A DNA stretch of 64,000 bases, taken from positions 2,914,001-2,978,000 of the forward strand of contig NZ_LR594662.1 of the NCBI RefSeq assembly GCF_901827175.1. The letters run 5' to 3'. The position numbers and the translations under genes were made by a program. This DNA is from Variovorax sp. RA8 (GTDB lineage Bacteria; Pseudomonadota; Gammaproteobacteria; Burkholderiales; Burkholderiaceae_C). The notes beneath the pieces were generated by a model. The model was not told the DNA's origin. It worked only from the letters and a program-made list of their open reading frames with translations, and did no database searches. The first letter of the stretch is position 1; every line of letters begins with the position of its first letter. This document shows, piece after piece, positions 29,313 through 37,471 of the stretch.

Positions 29313-30506
29313 ATGAAGACTGCATTCACCGCGATCGCGCTGGCCGTCGGCGCCCTGGCCCTGGCTTCCGGCGCGCAGGCGCAGGAGAAGGTCAAGATCG
29401 GCTTCGTCACCGACATGTCCAGCCTGTATTCCGACCTCGAGGGCAAGGGCGGCGCCACCGCGATCGAGATGGCGATCGCCGACTTCGGCGGCAAGGCGCT
29501 GGGCCAGCCCATCGAGCTGATCACGGCCGACCACCAGAACAAGGCCGACATCGCCGCCTCCAAGGCGCGCGAATGGATCGACACCGCCGGGGTCACCATG
29601 ATCTTCGGTGGCACCAACTCCGGCACCGCGCTGGCCACGGCCAAGGTGGCGCAGGAGAAGAAGCGCGTCTACTTCAACAACGGCGCCGCCAGCTCGGCGC
29701 TCACCAACGAGCAGTGCAGCCCCTACACCGTGCACTACGCCTACGACACCGTCGCGCTGGCGAAGGGCACCGGCGCCACGGTGGTCGAGCAGGGCGGCAA
29801 GAGCTGGTTCTTCCTGACGGCCGACTACGCATTCGGCCATGCGCTGGAAGCCGACACCACCCGCATCGTGAAGGAGAAGGGCGGCACGGTGGTGGGCGCG
29901 GTGCGCCATCCGCTCAATGCCTCGGACTTCTCGTCCTTCCTGCTGCAGGCGCAGAACTCCAAGGCGCAGATCCTCGGGCTCGCGAACGCGGGCGGCGACA
30001 CCATCAACTCGATCAAGGCCGCCCGCGAATTCGGCATCGGCAAGACGATGAAGGTGGCGGGCCTGCTGGTGTTCCTGAGCGACATCCACAGCCTGGGCCT
30101 GAAGAACACCGAGGGCCTGCTGCACACCACCAGCTGGTATTGGGACTTGAACGACGACACGCGCAAGTGGGCCGCGCGCTACTTCGAAAAGACCAAGCGC
30201 ATGCCGACCGACATCCAGGCGGCCGACTACTCGGCCACCATGACCTACCTGAAGGCGGTCGAGGCCGCCAAGACCACCGATTCCGACAAGGTGATGGAGC
30301 AGCTCAAGAAGATGCCGATCAGCGACTTCTTCGGCAAAGGCCAGATCCGTGCGGACGGCCGCTATGTCCACGACATGTACCTGGTGCAGGTCAAGGCTCC
30401 GTCCGAGTCGAAGAAGGAGTGGGACTACCTGAAGGTGGTCAAGACGCTGCCGGGCGACCAGGTCTTCACGACCAAGGCCGAGTCCAAGTGCGCGCTCTGG
30501 AAATGA
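29313..30506 (+). CDS. HAAT substrate-binding protein 1
   Basis: Periplasmic binding protein of 397 residues with a Sec signal peptide (about residues 1-23, cleavage after AQA) and mature start QEKVKIGFVTDMSS. It has the type I periplasmic-binding fold of the Leu/amide/urea family (peripla_BP_6). It is a tandem paralogue of the next gene with very similar protein and long identical DNA blocks. A good ribosome site (GAAGGAGA) precedes the ATG. The ligand is unknown; an amino acid, amide or aromatic acid are possible. Confidence 0.92.
   Translation: MKTAFTAIALAVGALALASGAQAQEKVKIGFVTDMSSLYSDLEGKGGATAIEMAIADFGGKALGQPIELITADHQNKADIAASKAREWIDTAGVTMIFGGTNSGTALATAKVAQEKKRVYFNNGAASSALTNEQCSPYTVHYAYDTVALAKGTGATVVEQGGKSWFFLTADYAFGHALEADTTRIVKEKGGTVVGAVRHPLNASDFSSFLLQAQNSKAQILGLANAGGDTINSIKAAREFGIGKTMKVAGLLVFLSDIHSLGLKNTEGLLHTTSWYWDLNDDTRKWAARYFEKTKRMPTDIQAADYSATMTYLKAVEAAKTTDSDKVMEQLKKMPISDFFGKGQIRADGRYVHDMYLVQVKAPSESKKEWDYLKVVKTLPGDQVFTTKAESKCALWK
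29521..29584 (+). repeat. 64-nt block identical to 30737-30800 (paralogue copy 1)
   Basis: This stretch inside the first binding-protein gene is identical base for base to 30737-30800 in the second, although flanking codons differ. It encodes the TADHQNKADIAASKAREW region. Confidence 0.9.
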
Positions 30507-30534
30507 CCCGGATCCATTTGCAAGGAAAGAACAC

Positions 30535-31722
30535 ATGAAGAACAAGTTTGCACTGTCAGGCGTCGTCCTCGGCCTCGCCCTGGCAGCGGGCGCAGCCCAG
30601 GCGCAGGTCAAGATTGGCTTCATCACCGACATGTCCAGCCTGTACGCCGACGTCGAGGGCCGCAACGGCGCCACGGCGATCCAGATGGCCATCGACGACT
30701 TCGGCGGCAAGGTCAACGGCCAGCCCATCGAGCTGCTCACGGCCGACCACCAGAACAAGGCCGACATCGCCGCCTCCAAGGCGCGCGAATGGATCGACAC
30801 GGCAGGCCTGACGATGCTCTTCGGCGGCACCAATTCCGGCACCGGCCTCGCGATGGCGAAGGTGGCGCAGGAGAAGAAGCGCGTCTTCATCGTCAACGGC
30901 GCCGGCACCTCGGCGCTTACCAACGAGCAGTGCAGCCCCTACACCGTGCACTACGCGTACGACACCGTGGCACTCGCCAAGGGCACGGGCGGCGCGGTGG
31001 TGGGGCAGGGCGGCAAGAGCTGGTTCTTCCTGACCGCTGACTACGCCTTCGGCGCGGCACTCGAGGCCGACACCGCCAAGGTGGTCAAGGAGAAGGGCGG
31101 CACGGTGGTCGGCGGCGTCAAGCATCCGCTCAATGCCTCCGACTTCTCGTCCTTCCTGCTCCAGGCGCAGAACTCCAAGGCCCAGATCCTGGGCCTCGCG
31201 AACGCGGGCGGCGACACCATCAACGCGATCAAGGCGGCCAAGGAATTCGGCATTACCAAGTCGATGAAGATGGCGGGCCTGCTGGTCTTCATCACCGACA
31301 TCCACAGCCTCGGCCTGAAGAACACCGAGGGCCTGCTGCTCACCACCAGCTGGGACTGGAACATCGACGACAGGACGCGCGCCTTCGGCAAGAAGTTCTT
31401 CGACAAGACCAAGCGCATGCCGACCGACATCCAGGCCGCCGACTACTCGGCCACGATGACCTACCTGAAGGCGGTGCAGGCCGCCGGCACCACCGATGCC
31501 GACAAGGTGATGGAGCAGCTCAAGAAGACGCCCGTCGACGACTTCTACGCCAAGGGCCGCATCCGCGAGGACGGGCGCTTCGTGCACGACATGTACCTGG
31601 TGCAGGTCAAGAGCCCGGCCGAGTCGAAGCAGCCGTGGGACTACTACAAGGTCGTGAGCAAGCTGCCGGGCGACCAGGTCTTCACCACCAAGGCCGAGAG
31701 CAAGTGCGCCCTCTGGAAGTAG
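30535..31722 (+). CDS. HAAT substrate-binding protein 2 (tandem paralogue)
   Basis: A 395-residue periplasmic binding protein with a Sec signal peptide (cleavage after AQA near residue 23) and mature start QVKIGFITDMSS. It matches the preceding protein closely along its whole length, including the C-terminal KAESKCALWK. Differences cluster in surface and possible ligand positions, e.g. YFNNGAASS in copy 1 against FIVNGAGTS here. Either the two proteins widen the ligand range of one permease or one copy is recent and redundant. It starts 28 nt after copy 1; a GC-rich hairpin follows before livH. Confidence 0.92.
   Translation: MKNKFALSGVVLGLALAAGAAQAQVKIGFITDMSSLYADVEGRNGATAIQMAIDDFGGKVNGQPIELLTADHQNKADIAASKAREWIDTAGLTMLFGGTNSGTGLAMAKVAQEKKRVFIVNGAGTSALTNEQCSPYTVHYAYDTVALAKGTGGAVVGQGGKSWFFLTADYAFGAALEADTAKVVKEKGGTVVGGVKHPLNASDFSSFLLQAQNSKAQILGLANAGGDTINAIKAAKEFGITKSMKMAGLLVFITDIHSLGLKNTEGLLLTTSWDWNIDDRTRAFGKKFFDKTKRMPTDIQAADYSATMTYLKAVQAAGTTDADKVMEQLKKTPVDDFYAKGRIREDGRFVHDMYLVQVKSPAESKQPWDYYKVVSKLPGDQVFTTKAESKCALWK
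30737..30800 (+). repeat. 64-nt block identical to 29521-29584 (paralogue copy 2)
   Basis: Second copy of the identical block described at 29521. It marks strong DNA-level conservation, or conversion, between the tandem binding-protein genes. Confidence 0.9.
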
Positions 31723-31742
31723 CGCTCGCGCCCCAGGCTGCT

Positions 31743-31758
31743 GCCCGGCTGGCCGGGC
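31743..31758 (+). terminator. GC-rich hairpin between the binding-protein genes and livH
   Basis: GCCCGG (31743-31748) and CCGGGC (31753-31758) pair around a CTGG tetraloop in the 68-nt gap before livH. Such a structure could partly terminate transcription or protect the upstream mRNA, giving more binding protein than permease. There is no T-run, so the effect is inferred. Confidence 0.45.
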
Positions 31759-31790
31759 GCGGCGGCCCTGCTGAAGAAAAATAGCATCCA

Positions 31791-32666
31791 ATGACCATTT
31801 CCTTTCCAGCACTGCTGAGCCAGCTCCTCCTCGGGCTGGTCAACGGATCGTTCTACGCGATCCTGAGCCTCGGGCTCGCGGTGATCTTCGGCCTGCTCAA
31901 CGTCATCAACTTCGCGCACGGCGCGCTGTTCATGCTGGGCGCGGTGCTGGCGTGGATGGCGATGAACTACTTCGGCATCAACTACTGGGTGATGCTGGTG
32001 GCGGCGCCGATCGTCGTCGGCCTGTTCGGCATCGTGATCGAGCGGCTGCTGCTGCGCTGGATCTACAAGCTCGACCATCTCTACGGCCTCTTGCTCACGC
32101 TCGGCCTCACGCTGCTGATCGAGGGCGTGTTCCGCTCCGTCTACGGCGTCTCGGGCCTGCCCTACGACACGCCCGATGCGCTGGCGAGCGCCACCGACCT
32201 CGGCTTCATGATCCTGCCCAACTACCGCGCCTGGGTGGTGGTGGCCTCGCTGGTGGTCTGCTTCGCGACCTGGTTCGTGATCGAGAAGACGCGCCTGGGC
32301 GCCTACCTGCGCGCCGGGACCGAGAACCCGCGGCTCGTGGAGGCCTTCGGCGTCAACGTGCCGCTGATGGTCACGCTGACCTACGGCTTCGGCGTTGCGC
32401 TCGCCGCCTTTGCGGGCGTGCTGGCCGCGCCGGTGATCCAGGTCTCGCCGCTGATGGGGCAGAACCTCATCATCGTCGTCTTCGCGGTGGTGGTGATCGG
32501 CGGCATGGGTTCGATCATGGGTGCCATCCTCACCGGCCTGGGCCTGGGCGTGATCGAGGGACTCACCAAGGTCTTCTACCCCGAGGCCTCGTCCACCGTC
32601 GTCTTCGTGATCATGGTCATCGTGCTGCTGATCCGGCCGGCCGGCTTGTTCGGCAAAGAGAAGTGA
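31791..32666 (+). CDS. livH: HAAT ABC transporter permease, LivH
   Basis: Integral membrane permease of 291 residues with about eight hydrophobic helices. The N-terminal LLLGLVNGSFYAILSLGLAV and INFAHGALFMLGA, and the loop VVIGGMGSIMGAILTGLGLG that contacts the ATPases, are typical of LivH. It forms the channel with LivM, encoded 13 nt downstream. Confidence 0.94.
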   Translation: MTISFPALLSQLLLGLVNGSFYAILSLGLAVIFGLLNVINFAHGALFMLGAVLAWMAMNYFGINYWVMLVAAPIVVGLFGIVIERLLLRWIYKLDHLYGLLLTLGLTLLIEGVFRSVYGVSGLPYDTPDALASATDLGFMILPNYRAWVVVASLVVCFATWFVIEKTRLGAYLRAGTENPRLVEAFGVNVPLMVTLTYGFGVALAAFAGVLAAPVIQVSPLMGQNLIIVVFAVVVIGGMGSIMGAILTGLGLGVIEGLTKVFYPEASSTVVFVIMVIVLLIRPAGLFGKEK

Positions 32667-32679
32667 AGCGGCCCGCGTG

Positions 32680-33660
32680 ATGAAGAACAACAACGTCTCC
32701 CTCGTCCTGTACGGCCTGCTGCTGCTCGGACTGATTGCCGCGCCCTTCCTCGGCGCGTACCCGGTGTTCGTGATGAAGCTCATGTGCTTCGCGCTGTTCG
32801 CCTCGGCGTTCAACCTGCTGCTCGGCTACACGGGGCTGCTGTCCTTCGGCCACGCGGCCTTCCTCGGCGGCTCGGCCTATGTGGCCGGGCATGCGATGAA
32901 GGTCTGGGGCCTGTCGCCGGAACTGGGCCTGATCGCCGGCACCCTCACCGGCGCGCTGCTGGGCTGGCTCTTCGGCGTGCTGGCGATCCGGCGCCAGGGC
33001 ATCTACTTCGCGATGATCACGCTCGCGCTGGCGCAGATGGTCTTCTTCATCTGTCTGCAGGCCAAATTCACCGGCGGCGAGGACGGCCTGCAGGGCGTGC
33101 CGCGGGGCAAGCTCTTCGGCCTGCTCGACCTGCAGGACGACCTGATCATGTACTACGTGGCCTTGGTCATCGTGGTCGTCGGCTTCCTGCTGATCGTGCG
33201 CACCATTCATTCGCCTTTCGGCCAGGTGCTCAAGGGCATCAAGGAGAACGAACCGCGCGCGCTCTCGCTGGGCTACGACGTGGCGCGCTTCAAGCTGCTG
33301 GCCTTCGTGATCTCGGCCGCTCTGTCGGGCCTGGCCGGCTCGCTCAAGACACTGGTGCTGGGCTTCGCCACGCTGTCCGACGTGCACTGGACCGCCTCGG
33401 GCCAGGTGATCCTGATGACACTGGTGGGCGGCCTGGGCACGCTGTCCGGTCCGCTGGTCGGCTCGGCGGTGGTGGTGCTGCTCGAAAACAAGATCGGAGA
33501 ATTCGGCCACCTGCTCGCCAGCCTCACCTCCATCGAATGGTTCGGCACGCTGGGCGAGTCGGTCACCATGGTCACGGGCCTGATCTTCGTGATCTGCGTG
33601 CTGGCCTTCCGGCGGGGGATCATGGGCGAGATCATCGCCCTGGTGACGCGCAAACGTTAG
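32680..33660 (+). CDS. livM: HAAT ABC transporter permease, LivM
   Basis: Partner permease of LivH, 326 residues, with the LivM signatures NLLLGYTGLLSFGHAAFLG, LAIRRQGIYFAMITLALAQM and TLVGGLGTLSGPLVGSAVVV. GTG 32677 and ATG 32680 are consecutive in-frame starts; ATG is preferred. The TAG stop overlaps the stop codon of the convergent vapC-like gene (33657-33660), so the toxin cassette abuts the operon with no space for a terminator. Confidence 0.93.
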   Translation: MKNNNVSLVLYGLLLLGLIAAPFLGAYPVFVMKLMCFALFASAFNLLLGYTGLLSFGHAAFLGGSAYVAGHAMKVWGLSPELGLIAGTLTGALLGWLFGVLAIRRQGIYFAMITLALAQMVFFICLQAKFTGGEDGLQGVPRGKLFGLLDLQDDLIMYYVALVIVVVGFLLIVRTIHSPFGQVLKGIKENEPRALSLGYDVARFKLLAFVISAALSGLAGSLKTLVLGFATLSDVHWTASGQVILMTLVGGLGTLSGPLVGSAVVVLLENKIGEFGHLLASLTSIEWFGTLGESVTMVTGLIFVICVLAFRRGIMGEIIALVTRKR

Positions 33661-34052
33661 CTCTCAGAAAGTGCCACCGCGTGAGTTGGGAATGCGCGCA
33701 GCAACTTCTTGTCCTTGGTTACGAGCTTGGCGTTGAGCTGAATCGCCAATGCAATGAATTCGCAGTCATAGGCGGAACAGTCGCTGTCGCGCACCAATTC
33801 AAGCACGGCCCGCGAATCAACCTCGAACTCTGATTCGGCCAGTAGGCTTTCGGCCTCTGCCTGCAGGCTGCACGCCTGCTCGAAGCCAAGAACCTTCCTC
33901 CTGACATAGCCAGCAAGAATGTTCCGAAACCCGCTGCGCCACAGAACAGGAGCAGCCCAGTCCGGGTCTCGTTCGAACAGCTTCTCGGCCTCTGCGGTGT
34001 AGTCGCCAGGTAGATAGAGATAAGCCAATACACTCGAGTCCACCACGATCAT
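33657..34052 (-). CDS. vapC: PIN-domain toxin, VapC/FitB type, with an altered active-site residue
   Basis: A 131-residue PIN-domain protein, the presumed ribonuclease toxin of a type II toxin-antitoxin pair. Of the expected acidic active-site residues Asp5 (VVDSSVL), Asp96 (CSAYDCEF) and Asp114 (VTKDKK) are present. The position that is usually Glu in family members (motif LWRSEFRN, from memory) is Gly41 here (LWRSGFRN; codon GGG at 33930-33932, one transition from GAG). The toxin may therefore be weakened or dead. The start overlaps the antitoxin stop by 4 nt. Base composition is lower in G+C than neighbouring genes, suggesting acquisition by transfer. Confidence 0.88.
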   Translation of the reverse strand: MIVVDSSVLAYLYLPGDYTAEAEKLFERDPDWAAPVLWRSGFRNILAGYVRRKVLGFEQACSLQAEAESLLAESEFEVDSRAVLELVRDSDCSAYDCEFIALAIQLNAKLVTKDKKLLRAFPTHAVALSES

Positions 34053-34294
34053 TGGCGTCCTTCACGTTTCAGCGCATCAATGTCACGCGCTCGAAACTTG
34101 CCCTTCGGCAGAGCGGCACGCAGCTCCCGCGCTCGCGCCAACCTTTCGTTGGGGGCAACTTTTGCGGGCAGAAGCGCTGCCTCCAGGCACACAATTGCTT
34201 CACTGTTCATGCTGCGACGATGAGCCTCCGCGGAGAGCTTCAAGCGGTCATACACGGCATCTGGAATGTTCTTTAGAGTGAGGGTCGTAGGCAT
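34049..34294 (-). CDS. vapB: Antitoxin, ribbon-helix-helix FitA/VapB type
   Basis: An 81-residue antitoxin that should bind DNA through an N-terminal ribbon-helix-helix (TTLTLKNIPDAVYDRLKLSA, with HRRSMNSEAI) and neutralise the adjacent PIN toxin through its C-terminus. ATG 34294 is chosen over the upstream in-frame ATG at 34366 because it has a GGAGA ribosome site (complement of 34300-34304) and matches the family N-terminus. A perfect palindrome lies 20-36 nt upstream and is probably its operator. Confidence 0.9.
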   Translation of the reverse strand: MPTTLTLKNIPDAVYDRLKLSAEAHRRSMNSEAIVCLEAALLPAKVAPNERLARARELRAALPKGKFRARDIDALKREGRQ

Positions 34295-34313
34295 GTCAAT
34301 CTCCAACCGTAAT

Positions 34314-34330
34314 GGAACCATTATGGTTCC
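34314..34330. promoter_or_regulatory. Perfect palindrome, probable VapBC autoregulatory operator
   Basis: GGAACCAT (34314-34321) and ATGGTTCC (34323-34330) are exact reverse complements around one T. The site lies just upstream of the antitoxin start on the minus strand, where an antitoxin-toxin complex would repress its own promoter. It is also 22 nt upstream of the start of the broken SMP-30 gene on the plus strand. Confidence 0.65.
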
Positions 34331-34352
34331 GCATGAGAGCGCTGTCACTTCC

Positions 34353-35303
<951 letters not shown>

Positions 35304-35315
35304 ACGCTCGGAAGG

Positions 35316-36056
35316 TCAGGGGGCGAAGCGCCGCGACAGCGCATCCGGCAGGCCGATCGCCGGCTTCGGCGCGGGCCGCCTGAAGGTGCCCGCGCTGGCC
35401 TTGCGCACGCGCAGTGTCGCCAGCGCCTCGGCCTGCTTCACGGCGGCGGCCATCTGGTCCACCACGGGCACGGGGATGCGGTCCTTGACCTTGTCGGCCA
35501 GGCCGGCCAGCGGCGCGCCGGCGAGGATCACCACGTCGGCCTCGTCCTCGTCGACCGCGCGGTTCGCCAAGTCCACCAGCAGCTGTTCCTTCTCGTCCTG
35601 CACATCGGCGATGGAGGCGAAGCGGCCTTCGAGCATGCGGATGCCGGCCAGGCGGCCCATGAGCCCGTGCGATTCCACGCACTCCTCGTACCAGGGGCCG
35701 AGCGCCTGCGCAAAGGTCACGATCGCAAAGCGCTTGCCGAGCATGCAGGCGGTCAGCATCGCGGCCTCGGCCATGCCGACCACCGGAATGTCGAAGAGCT
35801 CGCGCGCGCCGAACAATCCCGGGTCGCCGAAGGCCGCGATGACGGCCGCGTCGAAGCCCTCGTGGTGCTCGGCCAGCATCTCCAGCGCGACCGCGCCGCC
35901 GATCTGCGCCTCGGCGCGCGTGGCGATGTAGGGGAAACCGCGCGGCGCCGTGAGTGCGACCAGCTCCGTGCCGGCGGCCGCGGCGGGCAGGGCGGCACTC
36001 ATCAGCCGGTCCGTGATGCCCTGGCTGGTGTTCGGGTTGAGGACGAGGATGCGCAT
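35316..36056 (-). CDS. Asp/Glu/hydantoin racemase superfamily protein lacking both catalytic cysteines
   Basis: A 246-residue protein with the hydantoin racemase fold: MRILVLNPNTSQGITDRL at the N-terminus, AFGDPGLFGARELFDIPVVG and AEAAMLTACMLGKRFAIVTF. Family racemases use two cysteines, one in IACFGDPG and one in LGCAGM. Here these positions are Ala75 (IAAFGDPG) and Gly180 (LAGAPLAGL). The usual two-base racemisation is therefore unlikely; another reaction or a binding role must be considered. Last gene of an operon with MHS transporter, hydantoinase and amidase, so it should act on the same cyclic amide or its carbamoyl product. ATG 36056 is used; the frame extends upstream inside the amidase gene. 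Confidence 0.85.
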   Translation of the reverse strand: MRILVLNPNTSQGITDRLMSAALPAAAAGTELVALTAPRGFPYIATRAEAQIGGAVALEMLAEHHEGFDAAVIAAFGDPGLFGARELFDIPVVGMAEAAMLTACMLGKRFAIVTFAQALGPWYEECVESHGLMGRLAGIRMLEGRFASIADVQDEKEQLLVDLANRAVDEDEADVVILAGAPLAGLADKVKDRIPVPVVDQMAAAVKQAEALATLRVRKASAGTFRRPAPKPAIGLPDALSRRFAP

Positions 36057-36082
36057 CGAGTGTTCCTTTGAATCAGGCGCGG

Positions 36083-37471
36083 CTATGCCGCCGTGTTGCC
36101 GGCCCGGGCCAGCACTGCTTCGACGGCACGGGCCGCGTCGAGCAGTTGCCGGTCCCGTCCGCGTGCGGCAATCAGCTGCAGACCGACCGGCAGGCCGTCG
36201 CGCCCGTGGCCGCAGGGAATGGAGATGGCGGCCGCCATCGCATGGTTCACGAAAGGCGTGAAGACCGCGTGCGCGCGCGGCTCCACCGCATGGCCGCCGA
36301 TATGCGTGGGCCCGAGCCGGTCGTGGCGCCAGGCGACGCAAGGCGCGGTCGGGCAGATCAGCAGGTCGTGGTGCACCAGGAAGCCGGCCAGCGTCGATGC
36401 GATGGCGGCGCCCGCGGCGCGCGCACGTGCCACGTCGGCCCCGGACCACTGCAGTCCGCGTTCGATCTGGCGCGCCACATCGGGATCGAAGACGGAAGCG
36501 TCGCGCCGCCAGGCCTCGCCGAACAGGTGGGCGAGCCCGGTGTGCTGCAGCGGCATCAAGGCGGCCTCGTCGGCATCCTCGGGCCAGGCCGGGTCGGCAT
36601 TGGCGATGCCGAAGCCGGCCGTGCGCAGCGCCTCGATCGCGCTGGCGATGCACGCCCCCACGTCCTCGTCCACCGGCACGTCGAGGCCCAGGCGCGGGCT
36701 GAAGGCCACGCGCAGCTGGGTCGCGACGCGCAGCGGGGCCGGGTCGGGCAGCAGGCTCGACGCCGGGTCGCGGGGGTCGTTGCCGGCCATTGCCTCGAAC
36801 ATCAGCGCGGCGTCGGCGACTGTGCGGGCGATCGGCGCGATCGCCTGGAGTCCGATGAAGGCATGCGGGAAACCGAAGGGATCGGGGATGGCGCCGAAGG
36901 AGGGCTTGAATCCCACCACGCCCACGTGCGCGGGCGGTCGGCGGCTCGAGCCGCCGCCGTCGGTGCCGAGCGCGAGCGGCGCCAGCCGCGCGGCCACCGC
37001 GACGGCGCATCCGCCCGAGGAGCCGCCCGGCGTGAGGGCCGGGTCCATCGGATGGCGCGTGAGGCCGTAGACCTTGTTGGTGGTCAGTCCCTTGCAGGCG
37101 AACTCCGAACTGTTGCCCATGCCGATGACCAGCGCACCCGCGGCCCGCAGCCGTTCCACCGCCAGCGCATCGCGCGGCGCGACGAAGTCCTGGAACAGCC
37201 GCGAGCCCTGCGTCACGCGCTGCCCCCTGACCCAGATCACGTCCTTCACCACCACCGGCACGCCGGCCAGCGGCATCGGCTCGCGGCGGGCGACGCGCGC
37301 GCGCAGGGTCTCGATTTCGGCGTCGAGCGAGGCGGGGACGTCGCCCACCACCGCATTGAGCACACCGTTGCGCGATTCGATGTTCTGCAGGAAAGCTGCC
37401 ACCACGTCGCCGGGGTCCAGCGTTCCTTCCTGTACGCGCTGCGCGATCTGCGAGGCGTCGAGCTCAAGCAT
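36083..37471 (-). CDS. Amidase, amidase-signature family
   Basis: A 462-residue hydrolase of amides or carbamoyl compounds. The Ser-cisSer-Lys triad is visible: Lys76 in VPVVVKDVIW, the serine pair at 151-152 in TPGGSSGG, and the nucleophile Ser175 in TDGGGSSRR. ATG 37471 (MLELDASQIAQRV) overlaps the hydantoinase gene by 8 nt and is the best start. By context it may hydrolyse the open-ring product of the adjacent hydantoinase, as a carbamoylase substitute, but biuret-, allophanate- or malonamate-type substrates are also possible. Confidence 0.9.
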   Translation of the reverse strand: MLELDASQIAQRVQEGTLDPGDVVAAFLQNIESRNGVLNAVVGDVPASLDAEIETLRARVARREPMPLAGVPVVVKDVIWVRGQRVTQGSRLFQDFVAPRDALAVERLRAAGALVIGMGNSSEFACKGLTTNKVYGLTRHPMDPALTPGGSSGGCAVAVAARLAPLALGTDGGGSSRRPPAHVGVVGFKPSFGAIPDPFGFPHAFIGLQAIAPIARTVADAALMFEAMAGNDPRDPASSLLPDPAPLRVATQLRVAFSPRLGLDVPVDEDVGACIASAIEALRTAGFGIANADPAWPEDADEAALMPLQHTGLAHLFGEAWRRDASVFDPDVARQIERGLQWSGADVARARAAGAAIASTLAGFLVHHDLLICPTAPCVAWRHDRLGPTHIGGHAVEPRAHAVFTPFVNHAMAAAISIPCGHGRDGLPVGLQLIAARGRDRQLLDAARAVEAVLARAGNTAA

